Notes: generated by a model from the sequence alone, not told the origin. DNA of 64,000 bases from Mesorhizobium sp. M2E.F.Ca.ET.219.01.1.1 (GCF_004016445.2 NZ_SADT02000002.1:558001-622000); one strand, 5' to 3'; counted from the stretch's first letter, positions 53,837-63,228 are shown. Numbers and translations: made by a program.

Positions 53837-56158
53837 CTAAGCCGCAGCCTTCACCGCGGCCGGCGCCTTCTTCACCGGGATGCGCACCGACACGATCGTG
53901 CCGACGCCTTCGGTCGAGCGGATCTTCAGCGCGCCGCCTTGCAGCTCGGCCAGCGAACGCGAGATGGCGAGGCCGAGGCCCGAGCCGGTGTGGTTCTTGG
54001 AGAATTGGTTCTGCACCTGCTCGAACGGCCGGCCGAGCTTGCTCAGCGCCTGCTTGGGAATGCCGCAGCCATTGTCCTCGATGGTGAGCAGCAGGGCGCC
54101 CGACGTGTTGCGCGCCCTGACCGTGATCTTGCCGCCCTGTCCGGTGAACTTCACCGCGTTGGAGAGCAGGTTGATGGCGATCTGCTTGATGGCGCGCCGA
54201 TCGGCATAGACCCGCATCGCATCGGCGATGCGCGTCTCGACATTGATCGACTTCTCCGCCGCCTGCAGCGAGATCACCCGCACCGTTTCCCTGATCAGCG
54301 GGCAGAGGTCGATCTCTTCGCGATCGAGCGAGAACTGGCCGGCCTCGATCTTCGACATGTCGAGGATGTCGTTGATGACGCCGAGCAGGTATTTGCCGCT
54401 GCCGTTGATGTCGGTCGCGTACTCCTCGTAGCGCTCGGAGCCGAGCGGCCCGAACAGGCCCTGCTGCATCAGCTCGGAGAAGCCGATGATGGCGTTGAGC
54501 GGCGTGCGCAGCTCATGCGACATGTTGGCGAGGAACTCCGACTTGGCGCGGTTCGCCGCCTCGGCGCGCTCGGTTTCTTTCATGTATTTGCGGTTGAGCT
54601 CGACCAGTTCGCTGGAGCGTTCCTCCTCGGCGCGGCGGGCGAGGCTGAGATCGTGGATCGTCGCCATCAGCCGGCGCTCGCTGTCGACCAGCTTTTCCTG
54701 ATGCAGCTTGATCTGGGTGATGTCGGAGCCGACCGAGACGATGCCGCCGTCGCGTGTCCTGAGCTCGTTGACCTGCAGCCAGCGCCCGTCGGCAAGCTGG
54801 CGCTCCAGGGTGACGCCGCCATGTGGCCCGTTGGCGTTGGCGAGCCTGCGCTCCGAGGCGAAGGCCAGCATCCGCTCCTCCAGCGCGTCACGACCGACGC
54901 CCGGCACGACATCGCGGTCCGACAGCCCATTGTCCTTCTGGAACTTGGAGTTGCACATGATCAGCCGCTCGGAGGCATCCCACAGCACGAAGGATTCGTT
55001 GATGTTTTCGATCGCGGTTCTCAGTCGCATGTCGGCCGCTTCCGAACGCAGCGCCAGATGCCGCTGCTCGGTGACGTCGACGGCGATGCCGATCAGCTGG
55101 ATCTCCGGCGCTTCCGGGTCGATCACCTGGGCGCGGGCCCGCATCCAAACCCATTGCCCGTCGGCGTGGCGCATGCGGAAGACCTGGTCGATATGGTCGA
55201 TCTCGCGTTCGACGATGCGGTTGGCGAGCTCGAACAGGTCGCCGTCCTCGGGATGGATGATCTCGTCGACCTCGCCGAAGGAAAGCATTGAATCGCAGGG
55301 CTCGTAGCCCAGCATGTCGTACATCGAGCGCGACCAGTACATCTTGCCGCGCACCATGTCCCAGTCCCACAGGCCGCAGCGGCCACGCACGAGCGCCATG
55401 TCGATGCGCTGATGCGCCTCCAGGTAGATGCGGTCCGCCGCCTGGGCGCGCGCCGCCTGGCCGAAATAGGCGTAGAGGATGACGATCAGCACGCCCGCTG
55501 TCAGCACGAACAGCGTGACGTTGAGCGACATCGACTTGCGCCAATTGTCGAACACCGCTTCCTGCGGCACCAGCACGGCGGCCGCGTGTTTGCGATCGCC
55601 GCTGAGGCTGACGGCGGCAAACCAGTCCTGTCCGGCGATCGAGACATCCATCACGCCGGCGCGGTCGCCGAACATGAACAGCGGCTGGCCGCCCAACACC
55701 ACACTGTCCAGCGTGCGGCCCTGCCAGCCCGTCGACAGCGGCGAGACGGCGATGACCTTGAAATTGGCATCGGTGATCGCGAGCACATGGGCGCGGCTCA
55801 TGGCGCCCTGCCGGCTGGTGCTTTCCAGCAGGCTGACGGCGTTGGCGCCCGCGGCGTTGGGGTCTGCCGTGATCGCTTGCGCGATCTGGCCGGCGGCAAG
55901 CGCCAGCACCGCCTTGGCGTCGCGCTCGATCTGGTCATGTTCGTTCATCAGCGACAGGAAGCGCAGCGCCGCGATGACGATGAGGAAAATAACGATCAGC
56001 GCCGGGATCGACCGGCGCAGAAACGGCTCGGCGGCCAAGAGCCGCTGATAGGTGGGTTCGGCGATCAGGCGCGTATTGCCGGCAAGTCCATCGCTCCTTG
56101 CCTTGCGACGCGCAAAAGCCTTCCCTCCGGGCGCGCCCCACGCGTCCGCCTTGGCCAT
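53837..56158 (-). CDS. Large PAS sensor histidine kinase, CbrA-like
   Basis: 773 residues from MAKADAWGAPGGKAF. Two membrane helices (SIPALIVIFLIVIAALRFLSL and LNVTLFVLTAGVLIVILYAYF) enclose a periplasmic domain of about 160 residues. Two PAS domains follow (RCGLWDWDMVRGKMYWSRSMYDMLGY; ENINESFVLWDASERLIMCNSKF), then a coiled coil, the H-box NMSHELRTPLNAIIGFSEL (His548) and HATPase (NLLSNAVKF, GCGIP, GSGLGLAISR). Architecture fits the CbrA group that controls cell cycle and exopolysaccharide in Sinorhizobium, but PdhS-type kinases are similar. It is convergent to the SyrA-like gene, one base apart. Confidence 0.88.
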   Translation of the reverse strand: MAKADAWGAPGGKAFARRKARSDGLAGNTRLIAEPTYQRLLAAEPFLRRSIPALIVIFLIVIAALRFLSLMNEHDQIERDAKAVLALAAGQIAQAITADPNAAGANAVSLLESTSRQGAMSRAHVLAITDANFKVIAVSPLSTGWQGRTLDSVVLGGQPLFMFGDRAGVMDVSIAGQDWFAAVSLSGDRKHAAAVLVPQEAVFDNWRKSMSLNVTLFVLTAGVLIVILYAYFGQAARAQAADRIYLEAHQRIDMALVRGRCGLWDWDMVRGKMYWSRSMYDMLGYEPCDSMLSFGEVDEIIHPEDGDLFELANRIVEREIDHIDQVFRMRHADGQWVWMRARAQVIDPEAPEIQLIGIAVDVTEQRHLALRSEAADMRLRTAIENINESFVLWDASERLIMCNSKFQKDNGLSDRDVVPGVGRDALEERMLAFASERRLANANGPHGGVTLERQLADGRWLQVNELRTRDGGIVSVGSDITQIKLHQEKLVDSERRLMATIHDLSLARRAEEERSSELVELNRKYMKETERAEAANRAKSEFLANMSHELRTPLNAIIGFSELMQQGLFGPLGSERYEEYATDINGSGKYLLGVINDILDMSKIEAGQFSLDREEIDLCPLIRETVRVISLQAAEKSINVETRIADAMRVYADRRAIKQIAINLLSNAVKFTGQGGKITVRARNTSGALLLTIEDNGCGIPKQALSKLGRPFEQVQNQFSKNHTGSGLGLAISRSLAELQGGALKIRSTEGVGTIVSVRIPVKKAPAAVKAAA

Positions 56159-56303
56159 AAATGGCACTCCCCGATCTGCCGTATACTGGATGACCCGGAT
56201 ACGCCGCACGCCCGAATCGCCATTAAAGAATCAAAGCCGATTCGCCTTGTCCAGTGGCACGGGCGAAAAAGATTAAAAGTTGATTGAAATTTGTCGTTTC
56301 GCC

Positions 56304-56334
56304 TTCCCTTCTCCCGCAAGGGGAGAAGGGAAGC
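56304..56334. terminator. 13-bp hairpin after pepN
   Basis: CTTCCCTTCTCCC and GGGAGAAGGGAAG form a perfect 13-bp stem with the loop GCAAG. It lies five bases beyond the pepN stop. The sequence is also a common dispersed element of rhizobia, so its role as terminator is inferred from position. Confidence 0.65.
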
Positions 56335-56339
56335 TGGCG

Positions 56340-58985
56340 CTACGCCAGCGTGCGCTCCACAATGTCCCGCAAATCCGCCGACAGGTTCTCGACCTTAGCC
56401 ATGTCGAGCAGCGCCTGCTTGGCCTTGGCCTGTCGTCCGGTCTCCAGCGAGCGCCATGACCTCAGCGCAGTCGCCAGCCGCGCCGCCACTTGCGGATTGC
56501 GCTTCTCGACCTCCAGCACCGTCTCGGCGAACAGGCGATAGCCTTCGCCGTCGGCGCGGTGGAAGCCGGTCTGGTTGGCGCTGGAGAAGGTGCCGATCAA
56601 CGAACGCACCCGATTCGGGTTGGCGATCGAGAAGGCTGGATGCCGCATGAGGTCGCGCACCTTGTCGACGGTCCGCGCGCCGGGCACGCCGGCCTGGATC
56701 TGGAACCATTTGTCGAGCACCAGCGCGTCGCCGCGATAGCGGGCCTCGAAGGCTGCCAGCGCCTCTTCGGCCTCGGCCGTGCCCGAATGGCGATGCGCCA
56801 GCACGGCAAGTGCTGCGGCGCGGTCGGTCATGTTGGTGGCGGCGTTGAAGTGCCGCGCGGCGAGGCCCGCGCCGTCCGGCAGCAGCGAAAGATAGTCGAG
56901 CAAGGTGTTGCGTAGCGCCCTGCGCCCGGCGCTCGCCGCGTCGGGGCTGAACGGACCCTTGTCGGCAAGGCTGCCGTAGAGCGCCAGGAAGGCCTCGCGG
57001 TTTGCCTCGGCGATCGTCCGCGCCAGCGCCTCGCGCGCGGCGAAGATGGCGTCGGGGTCGATGCCCTTGCCGATGTCGCGGGCAATGTCGGCTTCGCCTG
57101 GAAGCGTGAGCGCCAGCGCCCGGTAGGCCGGCTCCAGCGCCTCGTCGCCGGCGATCCTGCCGGCAAGCTCGGCCAGCCGTGCCGCGAAGACCGGCTCCTT
57201 GCCACCGAGCACTTGCCGGAAGGCGGCGATCAGCGCGTCGGTCAAAAGCGTGTTGAATGCCTGCCAGCGCGAGAAGGGGTCGCTGTCATGCGCCGCGAGG
57301 AAGAACTGGTCTTCCGGTTTCTGCTGCACCGAAAGCGTGATCGGCGCCGAGAAGCCGCGGTTGAGCGACACCGAAGGCCGCTCCGAAACGCCCGAAAAGC
57401 GCACCGTGTGCCGGCGCTTACGGATATGGATGACGCCGTCATCCACCGTCGCGCCCTCGACGGCGTCCCAGGTGACAGGCTTGCCGTCGGCGCCGACAAG
57501 TCCGAACGCAAGCGGAATATGCATCAGCCGCTTGCGGCTTTCCGACGGCGTCGGCGGTACCGACTGCTCGATCTCCAGCGTGAACTCCCCGGCCGCCGCA
57601 TTATGCGTGGAGCTCACCGTCAGGTTCGGCGTGCCGGCCTGATGGTACCAGAGTGCGAATTGCGCGAGGTCGCGGCCCGACACGTCCTCGAAGACTTTCA
57701 AAAAGTCCTCGATCGTTGCGGCCTGGCCGTCATGCCGCTCGAAATAGAGATCCATGCCGGCACGGAAGGTCTCCGGCCCGAGGATGGTGCGGATCATGCG
57801 CACCACTTCCGAACCCTTCTCGTAGACGGTCGCCGTATAGAAATTGTTGATCTCGCGGTAGCGCCGCGGCCTGACCGGATGCGCCAGCGGCCCTTGATCC
57901 TCCGGAAACTGGTGCGCGCGCAGCGTGCGCACCTCGGCGATCCGCTTCACCGCCCGCGAACGCTGGTCGGCGGAGAATTCGTGATCCCGGTAAACCGTCA
58001 GCCCTTCCTTCAGGCAGAGCTGGAACCAGTCGCGGCAAGTGATTCTGTTGCCTGTCCAATTGTGGAAATATTCATGCGCGATGATCGCCTCGATATTGGC
58101 GAAGTCGGCGTCCGTCGCGGTCTCCTCGTCGGCCAGCACATATTTGTCGTTGAAGACGTTGAGGCCCTTGTTCTCCATCGCGCCCATGTTGAAGTCGGAC
58201 ACGGCGACGATGTTGAAGACGTCGAGGTCGTATTCGCGGCCGAAGGCTTCCTCGTCCCATTTCATCGAGCGCTTCAGCGCGTCCATCGCATAGCCGGCAA
58301 GCCGCTCCTTGCCAGGCTCGACATAGATGCCGAGCTCGACCTTGCGGCCCGACATCGTGGTGAAGCTGCCCGCCACCTTGCCGAGCGCGCCCGCCACCAG
58401 CGCGAAAAGGTAGGAGGGTTTGGGGAAAGGGTCGTGCCAGACCGCGTAGTGCCGGCCATTGGCGAGCGCGCCGCGTTCGACGGGATTGCCGTTGGAAAGC
58501 AAGAGCGGCGCCTCGTTATGCGGGGCTTCGATGCGCACCGTGTAGACCGACAGGATATCGGGACGGTCGAGGAAATAGGTGATGCGGCGAAAGCCTTCGG
58601 CCTCGCATTGCGTGCAATAGACGTTGCTGGAGCGATAGAGGCCCATCAGCGCCTCGTTGCGCGAAGGCGCGATCTCCGTCTCCAGGCGAAGCTCGAAGCG
58701 CTGTGCTGCCGGCGGCTTCAGGATCGTCAGCCGGTCCGGCGTCGCCTCATAGTCGCCGGCCGCGAGCGTGTGCCCGTCGATGGCAACGCCAAGCAACGTC
58801 AGCCCGTCGCCGTCGAGCACCAGCGGCGCCGAGGCGACGACACCTTCGCGCCGTTCGATGATGAGCAGCGCGGTGACGTGGGTTGCGTCCGGCGACAGGC
58901 GGAAGTCGAGGCTGGTCGCAGGGATGAGATAGTCGCTGGGGCGATAGTCTTCGAGCTTGAAGACATGGCCTGTATCGGTGCGCAT
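56340..58985 (-). CDS. pepN: Aminopeptidase N (M1 family)
   Basis: 881 residues from MRTDTGHVFKLEDYRPSDYLIP, the conserved opening of this bacterial group; the longer frame upstream is not needed. The substrate-anchoring motif is GAMEN (near 265) and the zinc site is HEYFHNWTGNRITCRDWFQLCLKEGLT-type HExxH-18-E (from about 301). It removes N-terminal residues from peptides in the cytoplasm. The C-terminal half is the ARM-like helical domain. It is followed by a hairpin and the large kinase. Confidence 0.96.
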   Translation of the reverse strand: MRTDTGHVFKLEDYRPSDYLIPATSLDFRLSPDATHVTALLIIERREGVVASAPLVLDGDGLTLLGVAIDGHTLAAGDYEATPDRLTILKPPAAQRFELRLETEIAPSRNEALMGLYRSSNVYCTQCEAEGFRRITYFLDRPDILSVYTVRIEAPHNEAPLLLSNGNPVERGALANGRHYAVWHDPFPKPSYLFALVAGALGKVAGSFTTMSGRKVELGIYVEPGKERLAGYAMDALKRSMKWDEEAFGREYDLDVFNIVAVSDFNMGAMENKGLNVFNDKYVLADEETATDADFANIEAIIAHEYFHNWTGNRITCRDWFQLCLKEGLTVYRDHEFSADQRSRAVKRIAEVRTLRAHQFPEDQGPLAHPVRPRRYREINNFYTATVYEKGSEVVRMIRTILGPETFRAGMDLYFERHDGQAATIEDFLKVFEDVSGRDLAQFALWYHQAGTPNLTVSSTHNAAAGEFTLEIEQSVPPTPSESRKRLMHIPLAFGLVGADGKPVTWDAVEGATVDDGVIHIRKRRHTVRFSGVSERPSVSLNRGFSAPITLSVQQKPEDQFFLAAHDSDPFSRWQAFNTLLTDALIAAFRQVLGGKEPVFAARLAELAGRIAGDEALEPAYRALALTLPGEADIARDIGKGIDPDAIFAAREALARTIAEANREAFLALYGSLADKGPFSPDAASAGRRALRNTLLDYLSLLPDGAGLAARHFNAATNMTDRAAALAVLAHRHSGTAEAEEALAAFEARYRGDALVLDKWFQIQAGVPGARTVDKVRDLMRHPAFSIANPNRVRSLIGTFSSANQTGFHRADGEGYRLFAETVLEVEKRNPQVAARLATALRSWRSLETGRQAKAKQALLDMAKVENLSADLRDIVERTLA

Positions 58986-59105
58986 TCCTTGGGCTTTTCC
59001 TGTCGATTTCGGTCGGGAGCCAGCGTGGCTGGTCCAGGAATTTTGAGGTGCGCGCTCTTTACACGAAACCGCCACGCGACAAAACCGCGGGATAGGGTGT
59101 GTTTT

Positions 59106-59144
59106 CGCAATTTCCGGTTACACACTTTTCCTGGAATTGCTCTT
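59106..59144 (+). repeat. Short copy of the CGCAATT palindrome family
   Basis: CGCAATTTCCGG is followed by TTACACACTTTTCC and TGGAATTGCTCTTA. It is a shortened relative of the copies at 19925 and 22331, between pepN and the DMT transporter. Confidence 0.6.
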
Positions 59145-59189
59145 AGGCTATTTGGCGGCTTCGTTTTCCGACCATTCTGATGAGGCAAG

Positions 59190-60137
59190 ATGACCGTCGA
59201 TCATGCCGTCGGCCACAGCACGCTGCGCGGCATCACACTGAAGATCGTCTCGGTGACGGTTTTCGTCGGCATGCAGACCTGCATCAAGGCGGCCGGCGAC
59301 GTGCCCGCGGGGCAGATCGTGTTCTTCCGCTCCTTCTTTGCCATCTTCCCGATCATCGCCTTCCTGGCCTTCAAGGGCGAACTGGCCACCGCCTTCACGA
59401 CCAGGCGGCCGTTCAACCACATCGCGCGCGGCCTGGTCGGTGTCGGCGCCATGGGGCTTGGCTTCTTTGCGCTGACCAGATTGCCGTTGCCTGAGGCGAT
59501 CACGCTGAACTATGCCCAGCCTCTGCTGGTCGTCGTGTTCTCCTCGATCTTCCTCGGCGAGACGATCCGCGTCTATCGCTGGAGCGCGGTCGTCGTCGGT
59601 CTTGCCGGCGTGCTGGTCATCTCCTGGCCCGAACTGACGCTGCTCAATTCCGATCAGGGCCTGGACGACCAGGAGGTGCTCGGCGTCATGGCCGCGCTGA
59701 TCGCCGCTGCAATTTCGGCCGTCGCCATGCTCCTGGTGCGCAATCTCGTGCAGACGGAGAAGACGGCAACCATCGTTCTATGGTTCTCCTCGACGGCTTC
59801 GGTGCTGTCGCTTTTCACGTTGCCTTTCGGCTGGCAGGCGCTGACGCCGCTGCAGGCGGCACTGCTCGTTTTCGCCGGCTTCTGCGGCGGGCTTGGCCAG
59901 ATCCTGATGACCGCGGCCTATCGCCATGCCGAGGCTTCCGTTGTGGCGCCGTTCGAATACACCTCGATGATCCTCGGCGTCGTCGTCGGCTATTTCGTCT
60001 TCGGCGACGTGACCTCGCTCAACACGCTGATCGGCGGCGTGATCGTGGTCGCCGCCGGCATCTTCATCATCTGGCGCGAGCGGCAACTCGGTCTGGAACG
60101 CACGCGCACCAGGACGGCGACGCCACCGCAGGGGTGA
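59190..60137 (+). CDS. EamA/DMT family membrane transporter
   Basis: 315 residues, about ten membrane helices arranged as two EamA domains: the first from GITLKIVSVTVFVGMQ to WPELTLL, the second from VLGVMAALIAAAISAV to VVAAGIFIIWRE. Typical features are FFRSFFAIFPII, ALTRLPLPEAITLNYAQPLLV and AYRHAEASVVAPFEYTSMILG. DMT exporters move metabolites such as amino acids; the substrate is unknown. It ends one base before the convergent XRE regulator's stop. Confidence 0.92.
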   Translation: MTVDHAVGHSTLRGITLKIVSVTVFVGMQTCIKAAGDVPAGQIVFFRSFFAIFPIIAFLAFKGELATAFTTRRPFNHIARGLVGVGAMGLGFFALTRLPLPEAITLNYAQPLLVVVFSSIFLGETIRVYRWSAVVVGLAGVLVISWPELTLLNSDQGLDDQEVLGVMAALIAAAISAVAMLLVRNLVQTEKTATIVLWFSSTASVLSLFTLPFGWQALTPLQAALLVFAGFCGGLGQILMTAAYRHAEASVVAPFEYTSMILGVVVGYFVFGDVTSLNTLIGGVIVVAAGIFIIWRERQLGLERTRTRTATPPQG

Positions 60138-60138
60138 G

Positions 60139-60951
60139 CTACGAAGCCGCCATACGCTCCTTCGCCAGCCGCACCAGCACGGCTCGGGTCTGCTCATCGG
60201 CCGGGAAAAAGGATTCGATCGCCAGCTCCGACAGCGTGACGTCAAGCGGCGTGCCGAACACGGTGATTGTGCTGATGAAGGAGAGCACAGTGTCGCCATG
60301 CGCCAGCCTGAGCGGATGGACGATGCCGCTCGGTTCGACCGGCGCGGGCCGGCTGCTCTTCAGGCCGGACGGATAGGCGCGCAATTCTCGCTCCAGTTCG
60401 ATCAGTACCGGATCGCCCGTGGCATCGTTCTGGTGTTTCAGCCGTTCGAGCAGATGCGCGCGCCATTCCGCCAGATTGACGATGCGCGGCGCGACGCCGC
60501 CCGGATGAAGGCTGAGCCGCAGCACATTGACCGGCGATTGGAGCAGCGACTGTTCGGAAATATCGGCAAGGAACGGGGCGATCGCGGTGTTTGCCGAAAC
60601 GAGATTCCAGTGCCGGTCCACCGCCAGCGCCGGAAAGGGCTCGTGGCCGTTGAGCACGGTCTCGACAGCGGCCATTGCTGGCGCCAGCGTTGCGTCACTG
60701 AGCGATCTCTCGCTGAAGCTCGGCGCGAAACCCGCCGCGAGCAGCAGCTGGTTGCGCTGCCTGAGCGGGATCGACAGCTGCTCGGCCAGATGCAGCACCA
60801 TGTCGCGCGAAGGCTGGGCGCGGCCGCTCTCAACGAAGGAGAGATGCCGCTGCGATATATCGGCCTCCATGGCGAGATCGAGCTGGCTCATGCGCCGCCG
60901 CGCGCGCCACTCGCGGATCAGGCTGCCGGCGGAGGGTTCGGATGCGGTCAT
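60139..60951 (-). CDS. XRE-family regulator with MmyB-like ligand domain
   Basis: 270 residues. Residues 10-65 form a helix-turn-helix of the Cro/C1 type (IREWRARRRMSQLDLAMEADISQRHLSFVESGRAQPSRDMV). The rest is an MmyB-like domain with AVDRHWNLVSANTAIAPFLADI, the pattern N-x-V-x-x-N, and LRLSLHPGGVAPRIVNLAEW, and near the end LSFISTITVFGTPLDVTLSELAIESFFPADE. Members bind fatty-acid-like or flavin-like ligands through a PAS-related fold in some cases. Its target is unknown; the DMT gene converging on it need not be regulated by it. Confidence 0.92.
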   Translation of the reverse strand: MTASEPSAGSLIREWRARRRMSQLDLAMEADISQRHLSFVESGRAQPSRDMVLHLAEQLSIPLRQRNQLLLAAGFAPSFSERSLSDATLAPAMAAVETVLNGHEPFPALAVDRHWNLVSANTAIAPFLADISEQSLLQSPVNVLRLSLHPGGVAPRIVNLAEWRAHLLERLKHQNDATGDPVLIELERELRAYPSGLKSSRPAPVEPSGIVHPLRLAHGDTVLSFISTITVFGTPLDVTLSELAIESFFPADEQTRAVLVRLAKERMAAS

Positions 60952-61024
60952 GTGGTAGGACTAGGCTGGGCAGGGAGGGATTTCAATTACGTTCGAGGTA
61001 ATTGGCGAAGGCGCAGAAGCAGCC

Positions 61025-61195
61025 GATCTCCACCCTTGTGGGGGAGATGTCCGGCAGGACAGAGGGGGGCGCGAAGGAACGCCAGCTTCTGAAATCCTAA
61101 AATTCTCGGCTGGCGTACCGGCCCAATGTTGACAGGCTGGCGGGACAGCGCCCCCCTCTGCCTTGCCAGGCATCTCCCCCACAAGGGGGGAGATC
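61025..61195. repeat. Long inverted repeat (48-bp arms) at the end of the uracil-DNA glycosylase gene
   Basis: Arms at 61025-61072 and 61148-61195 match at 43 of 48 positions when one is reversed. Each begins GATCTCC, then CCTTGTGGGGGAGATG, and ends CAGAGGGGGGCGC. The loop is 75 bases. The right arm starts with the last two bases of the glycosylase stop codon. The sequence is the kind found scattered in rhizobial genomes. Confidence 0.88.
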
Positions 61196-62138
61196 AGCTA
61201 GTCGCCAACGCCCGCAACTTCGCCTTCACCTCGAGAAAATCCCGCCACGCCAGCTTCTTGTGCGCCGGCGTTCGCAGGAGATAGGCCGGGTGCAGCGTCG
61301 GCATCGCTGGGATCGCAATCCCGGAAGCCGTCGTGTGCACCCGCCAGTTGCCGCGCAGGCGCAGAATGCCTTCGGTCGTGTTGAGCAGCGTCTTGGCCGA
61401 CGGGCCGCCGAGATTGACCAGCACTTTTGGATTGACCAGCTCGATCTGCCTTTCGATGAATGGACGGCAGATCTCGGTCTCGTGTGGCGTGGGCGTGCGG
61501 TTGCCCGGCGGCCGCCATGGAATGACGTTGGCGATATAGGCCGAGGTCCGGTCAAGGCCGATCGCGGCCAGCATGCGGTCGAGCAGCCGGCCGGAGCGGC
61601 CGACAAAGGGCAGGCCCTCTAGGTCCTCGTCGCGGCCCGGCGCCTCGCCGACCAGCATCAGGTCGGCCTTGGGGTTGCCGTCCGCGAAGACCAGGTTCTT
61701 GGCGGTGAATTTGAGGTTGCAGCCGTCGAAGGCCGCCATGCGTTGGCGCAGTTCATCGGGCGTCGAAGCGCTTGCCGCGAGCTGGCGCGCCGCGGCCGCC
61801 TGTGCCTCGTCGGGAACGGCGGCTGCCGCCTGCGCCCGCGCGGGTGCATCCGGAATATTGCTGGCGTCGAGGCCGGATAAGGGCGCTGGTGGGTTCTCAA
61901 CGCGTTCCGGAGCCTGCTCGGGTGCCGTCCGGCTCTCGGGCGCGGCTTCGCGGCGCGGCGCGGCTGGCGCGCGCTCGGCAGGCCTGCGTTCGGCCGGCCC
62001 GCGTCCAACTGGCATTGCCGCTGGTTCGGCAAACCGGTTGATAGGCGCGTCTTCGAGCGCGTCGTCGACGCCGGCGCTGGCATAGAAGGCGAGCAGCTCG
62101 GCGATCTCGGCAGGTGTGCTGGGGGAGGCGGCAGTCAT
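61194..62138 (-). CDS. Uracil-DNA glycosylase family 4-like protein, iron-sulfur ligands mostly missing
   Basis: 314 residues. The first 120 residues are a disordered Pro/Ala/Arg-rich tail; the glycosylase domain follows: FDGCNLKFTAKNLVFADGNPKADLMLVGEAPGRDEDLEGLPFVGRSGRLLDRMLAAIGL, then NVIPWRPPGNRTPTPHETEIC, VNLGGPSAKTLL and the HPAYLLR motif. This is the fold of family 4 enzymes, which remove uracil from DNA. Normal family 4 proteins have four cysteines for a 4Fe-4S cluster; here only two (in DGCNL and EICRP) remain. Comparable rhizobial enzymes have been described as a separate class. Catalytic activity is likely but unproven. Confidence 0.88.
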   Translation of the reverse strand: MTAASPSTPAEIAELLAFYASAGVDDALEDAPINRFAEPAAMPVGRGPAERRPAERAPAAPRREAAPESRTAPEQAPERVENPPAPLSGLDASNIPDAPARAQAAAAVPDEAQAAAARQLAASASTPDELRQRMAAFDGCNLKFTAKNLVFADGNPKADLMLVGEAPGRDEDLEGLPFVGRSGRLLDRMLAAIGLDRTSAYIANVIPWRPPGNRTPTPHETEICRPFIERQIELVNPKVLVNLGGPSAKTLLNTTEGILRLRGNWRVHTTASGIAIPAMPTLHPAYLLRTPAHKKLAWRDFLEVKAKLRALATS

Positions 62139-62196
62139 GGCGCCACCATTGTCCGCGCGGCGCCGATTTGCAAGGTTGGAGCCGCGTTCGCCCTAT

Positions 62197-62342
62197 TGAA
62201 GCATGTCGAGATTCAGGTCAGGCCGAGTCGAAAATGGTGGTTTCCGAGAACCGGAGCGGAGCGTACTTTCCGTACGTGAGCACCGGAAGCGCAGGAAGCC
62301 GCCATTTGCAGGCCGGCCTCACCTGAATATCGATGTGCTTCA
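62197..62342. repeat. Long-form palindrome at the end of the following gene
   Basis: Outer arms 62197-62218 and 62321-62342 are 22 bases long with three mismatches and end ATTCAGGT; both begin TGAAGC. The interior of about 100 bases folds further (AAATGGTGG with CCGCCATTT, and CGTACTTTCCGTACG at the tip). The minus-strand gene's TGA is the first three bases of the right arm. It is the long form of the element at 33499. Confidence 0.85.
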
Positions 62343-62978
62343 CCCGGTCGGTATGCGCGGATCCTGCACGATGTAGAACGTCCAGCGCGGCGTGTAGTCG
62401 GTGATCAGGAAATCGAAAGTTGCTGACTTCAGCGGATCGACCTTGCCGTTTTTGAACAGCAACTGGTCATAGGGTTCGAACTTGCGCTCGAAATCGGCGA
62501 AATTGCTGGAGACGATGTTGTCGGGCGTCTTGTTGCGCTGGTCGAAGGACAGGCCATCGCCGAACACACTCGGCTGGTCGAGGATTTCCTGCAGCTCGAA
62601 CTGGAACTCCACCCAGGGGAGCGCGCTGTTGTTGAGCACGTCGATGCGCATATACATCACGCCGTTGGCGACCTCGCCGGCCTTGCCGAAGGGCTCGATC
62701 GGCTTGGTCGCGCGGATGGTCAGGGTCACCGGCGTCGCCGTGTTCAGCTCCTCCTTGATGACCAGCGGATCTTCCTTGGTGCCGATGCCGGACACGCCGG
62801 TAATACGAAAGCCGCCCAGCTCGTCGGAGAAGGAATAGGCACCGGTTGTCCAGACCTTCACCGGATCGGCCTCGGCTGGCAGGCTCAAAAAGAGGAGCGG
62901 AAGAACCGCCCGCCAGGCCAAGCCAGGCGTGAAGAGCAAGCGCTTCGATGGAAAGCCGGGCGGCCCTGGACTGCGCAT
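62340..62978 (-). CDS. Secreted conserved hypothetical protein
   Basis: 212 residues from MRSPGPPGFPSKRLLFTPGL, with a signal peptide (RAVLPLLFLSLPAEA). The mature protein is beta-rich: VWTTGAYSFSDELGGFRITGVSGIG, DPLVIKEELNTATPVTLTIRATKP, VMYMRIDVLNNSALPWVEFQFELQEI, SFDFLITDYTPRWTFYIVQDP. The layout suggests an immunoglobulin-like or jelly-roll fold. I do not recognise the family. The start could be further upstream (in-frame Met at 63077) but that would put the signal peptide inside. Confidence 0.72.
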   Translation of the reverse strand: MRSPGPPGFPSKRLLFTPGLAWRAVLPLLFLSLPAEADPVKVWTTGAYSFSDELGGFRITGVSGIGTKEDPLVIKEELNTATPVTLTIRATKPIEPFGKAGEVANGVMYMRIDVLNNSALPWVEFQFELQEILDQPSVFGDGLSFDQRNKTPDNIVSSNFADFERKFEPYDQLLFKNGKVDPLKSATFDFLITDYTPRWTFYIVQDPRIPTG

Positions 62979-63228
62979 GGCGCGAAGTATTGCCGATAAC
63001 CAAGCCGCCGAACAATTAAAAACATGCAGGCGCCGCCTGGCCTGCCAACATGCCGGGTCTGGCCTATGCTTGGCCATGGCCTGTGTTGCTGCCGTTTCGT
63101 AGGAAAACCGCGACTTTTTGTCGAAATCGGCGTTGTCACGTCAGCGCCGGTTTCGCGTCGCGAATTGATGCGCTATGCAGCGCGTGAGCCAGCACAATGC
63201 GAGAATGCGGCAAGCTATAGAGGGGTCG

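Noticed and set aside
57213..59180. A 655-residue plus-strand frame
   Set aside because: Antisense shadow of pepN; Arg/His-rich with no motif.
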